45,926 bases of DNA from Bacteroides sp. UBA7335 (GTDB taxonomy: Bacteria > Bacteroidota > Bacteroidia > Bacteroidales > Bacteroidaceae): the NCBI GenBank assembly GCA_002471185.1, contig DKPL01000017.1, positions 4,392-50,317 on the forward strand, read 5' to 3'. Both the position numbers and the translations under genes were made by a program. The notes beneath the pieces are model-generated. The model was not told the DNA's origin, did no database searches, and worked only from the letters and a program-made list of their open reading frames with translations. Of this stretch, positions 43,805-45,926 are shown piece by piece (position 1 is the first letter of the stretch; every line of letters starts with the position of its first letter).

Positions 43805-44496
43805 GAAACGTCTTAAACCAATTAATCCTGTCTTTTATCTATTTATTTTATATATTCATAATCTATCAAAATTATGAATATATAAAATGATTACTATTGA
43901 TTAAGGTTTAAAATAACAAAACTCAAGCAAAGTCCTTAACACCTTCACTTTTAACTTCAAAGATTCTTAAGTTTCCTTTTTTAAGAACACATAGCCAACT
44001 CTAAAACAGACAACGCAAAAGAAAGCAAGAGTTACCCCTCCAAAAAAGCCTGCAGCCAGCCTTAAAAAACTTTTACCCGATAGCAATAAAATAAATTTCT
44101 CACAAACAACCACTCACTTTTTTTACCGTAAATCATTTTACTTCTACATACCTACTCTAGCAGAATTACGCCAATATAACATTTCAATTTAAGGCAGAAG
44201 AAAATTTCAATACACACAAGCCAAATAAAGAAAAACATAAACCAACACAAAATTTACCACATAATCTACATTAATAAATAAATATTATTTATACTTTTAC
44301 AAACAAATTTAAAAATAAACAAAATATAAAAATAGCAAAAATTAAAAATAGATTTTTTAATAGCAGAAAGGTAATTAAGCAAACAAGCACACAATATAGC
44401 AAACAAACCACTAATTACCAACACAATAAACAACAAAAAAGTAACATTATACAAATATAATACTAATTTAAAAACTTACATCAAAGTACACAACTT
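43805..44496. other. AT-rich intergenic region with a perfect inverted repeat and a G-poor leader
   Basis: 692 bases between the antiporter and the cohesin-dockerin gene. The only structures seen are a perfect 17-base inverted repeat (43846-43887) and an A-rich stretch, 44221-44496, with only about a dozen G in 276 bases. There is no convincing gene; short minus-strand frames here are low-complexity. Confidence 0.7.
43846..43887. repeat. perfect 17-base inverted repeat after the antiporter gene
   Basis: Bases 43846-43862 and 43871-43887 are exact reverse complements (A+T-rich, one C or G per arm) around the eight-base loop CTATCAAA. It may act as a terminator hairpin, though the plus strand has no T tract after it. 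Confidence 0.8.
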
Positions 44497-45894
44497 ATGA
44501 AAAAAAGACTATTTTTAGCATCATTTATTTTCTTTTCAGTAGCTAACATAATAAGTAGCAAAACCTCTACAAACGAAAATATAGTATATAATAATACTAT
44601 ACAGACAAGCAATAGCAATAATAATTTTGCAACAATCAATAGCGAAATATTTGCAAATTTAGAGGGCAAAACCATATTAAATCTACCAGTTTCAATGAAT
44701 AACTCCGAAGAAATTGTAGCATTTCAATGTGACATCAATATACCTCAAGGAATTAAAATACAACAAAACTACGAAAACAAAAATATTATACTATCTCAAA
44801 GAAGCAGCAATCACACCATTGCCACTTCTGTATTATCTACAGGAGTTATAAGAGTCTTAGTGTATTCAATAACAAATACACCATTTAGTGGCAATGAAGG
44901 TGAATTATTTTCTATTCCACTAGAAATTGAACAAAGTGGTTTATACAATGTAACAATCAACAACATCCATATCTCAAATAAAAGCTCTGTAGACTATACA
45001 TTAACTCCTATTGAATCGACAATATTAATCAAAGACTACCCATTGGGAGACAGCAATGCCGACGGAATTGTATCTATTGTGGATGTTACTAACTTAGTAA
45101 ATTATATATTAGAAGAACCGACTGACAACTTTCAACATAAGCTATCAGATATCAATCAAGACACTGAAATCACTGTAGCAGACGTAGCCGGGACGGTAAA
45201 TATCATCTTAACCAATCCACAACCATCATTAGTCAATACACGACTGGCCTCAAGACCTTCAACTACCGACCAATTATACCTTTCAGATTTCGATATGATA
45301 CCGGGGGAAACAAAGACTATTGATATCAAACTAGCAAACAATCAACCTTATACAGCACTTCAGTTCGACCTTTCTTTACCTAAAGGGATAGAAATCATCA
45401 GTACAAATGAGTCTTATTCAATTGAGTTAATCAACAGCTCAGCAGATAGTCATTTAGTATCATCAGCTCAGGTTGAAAATAGTAATTACCGTATAGTTGC
45501 TTATTCTTTAAACAATAGTAATTTGAGCGAAAATGAGGCCATTTTAGCTATAACTTTAAAAGCTAAAGAGGATATTGAAGAGAAAGAAAACATCATTGAA
45601 CTTAATAATGTTTTTTTCTCTACCAAAGATGTAGTAGAATACAAGGCACCTAACACCTCAACAAAAGTTTCTATTGTTCCTACAGGAATTGAAAAAATCA
45701 ACATAAAACCACTACAGATTTTAGTTACGGGCAAAACTGTATGTATCGTTTCGGATACAGACAGATTAGCAGTATTAACAACTATCGATGGTATGCACAA
45801 ATATCTGCAATTAAAATCGGGAAGCAACACATTCAATACGCTAACATCAGGAATCTACTTGCTTGACGGACAAAAATTCATTATCGGTAAATAA
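44497..45894 (+). CDS. secreted cohesin-dockerin-cohesin protein with sorting-like tail
   Basis: 465 residues. The signal peptide (about 1-19) is followed by a cohesin-like beta-sandwich (about 50-178), a dockerin module with two EF-hand-like Ca2+ loops (DSNADGIVSIVDV at 185-197 and DINQDTEITVADV at 218-230), a second cohesin-like domain (about 260-392) and a tail ending SGIYLLDGQKFIIGK. The two cohesin-like domains are paralogous to each other: VAFQCDINIPQGI matches TALQFDLSLPKGI, and both end in a HISNKS or FFSTKD strand. Cohesin and dockerin normally bind on separate proteins; here both are in one chain. The tail resembles that of the pectate lyase. The role may be in surface assembly, which is inference. 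No cellulosome enzymes are visible. Confidence 0.8.
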   Translation: MKKRLFLASFIFFSVANIISSKTSTNENIVYNNTIQTSNSNNNFATINSEIFANLEGKTILNLPVSMNNSEEIVAFQCDINIPQGIKIQQNYENKNIILSQRSSNHTIATSVLSTGVIRVLVYSITNTPFSGNEGELFSIPLEIEQSGLYNVTINNIHISNKSSVDYTLTPIESTILIKDYPLGDSNADGIVSIVDVTNLVNYILEEPTDNFQHKLSDINQDTEITVADVAGTVNIILTNPQPSLVNTRLASRPSTTDQLYLSDFDMIPGETKTIDIKLANNQPYTALQFDLSLPKGIEIISTNESYSIELINSSADSHLVSSAQVENSNYRIVAYSLNNSNLSENEAILAITLKAKEDIEEKENIIELNNVFFSTKDVVEYKAPNTSTKVSIVPTGIEKINIKPLQILVTGKTVCIVSDTDRLAVLTTIDGMHKYLQLKSGSNTFNTLTSGIYLLDGQKFIIGK

Positions 45895-45912
45895 TAATCA
45901 AATAATACTCTT

Positions 45913-45926
45913 ATGAAAAGATTTCT
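45913..45926 (+). CDS. start of a further gene (3' truncated)
   Basis: An ATG at 45913 begins M-K-R-F, the usual start of a signal peptide, 18 bases after the cohesin-dockerin gene. Only four codons are visible. A second secreted protein in the same operon is likely but cannot be identified. Confidence 0.35.

Noticed and set aside
44266..44454. Minus-strand hydrophobic 62-codon frame
   Set aside because: Low-complexity product of an A-rich stretch (poly-A reads as Phe and Tyr); no start signal or homology.

Overview
The window is chromosomal DNA from a low-GC member of the Bacteroidales, probably close to Bacteroides. The reasons are these. Promoters have the Bacteroidetes form (TTTG about 19 bases before TAnnTTTG). 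There is an N-succinylornithine carbamoyltransferase of the B. fragilis type and an alpha2-type glycyl-tRNA synthetase. NigD-like, DUF4136, DUF3316 and DUF4922 proteins are present, along with many short lipoprotein signal peptides. Two secreted proteins end in the GIY-x(n)-G-(K/Q)-K type C-terminal tail common in this order. Shine-Dalgarno sequences are mostly absent, as usual in this phylum.

Layout. Bases 1-4844 (+) hold a tight, partly overlapping operon: a PASTA protein (5' end outside the window), an RluD-type pseudouridine synthase, D-Ala-D-Ala ligase, a glycerolipid acyltransferase, a NigD-like lipoprotein and an exported rhodanese. A free-standing PL1 pectate lyase follows (5029-7188). 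On the minus strand lie an L,D-transpeptidase-like protein with argF' (7654-9357) and a five-gene MacAB-TolC-like tripartite exporter (ABC ATPase, two FtsX/MacB permeases, adaptor, outer-membrane factor; 15326 down to 9560). A ROK sugar kinase (+) and rplS (-) come next.

From 17521 to 31073 (+) ten closely spaced genes form what looks like one peptidoglycan-salvage locus: a two-gene 5'-nucleotidase, a NagZ-type GH3 fused to an AmiE-like serine hydrolase, an SSS symporter, a GT2 glycosyltransferase, a DUF4922 protein with GalT-like HxHxQ and CxxC motifs, a SpoIID/LytB protein without a signal peptide, an AmpG-like MFS carrier with a large internal insert, a BadF-type sugar kinase and MurQ. The last three match the MurNAc transporter-kinase-etherase set described in Tannerella forsythia. 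The GT2, DUF4922 and SpoIID genes are the part without an obvious role and are the best candidates here for undescribed biochemistry.

The remainder holds an outer-membrane beta-barrel protein and a DUF4136 lipoprotein (-), a decayed rhodanese/CoA-disulfide-reductase remnant, an HGSNAT-like membrane acyltransferase (+), glyQS with an FKBP lipoprotein (-), parC with a DUF3316 protein and an S41 peptidase (+), tRNA-Leu(UAG), a CPA1 Na+/H+ antiporter and a cohesin-dockerin-cohesin secreted protein. A further gene begins at the window edge. Three of the four convergent gene junctions carry a small three-unit array of palindromic repeats with an exact 22-base period. This is the most striking unexplained non-coding signal.
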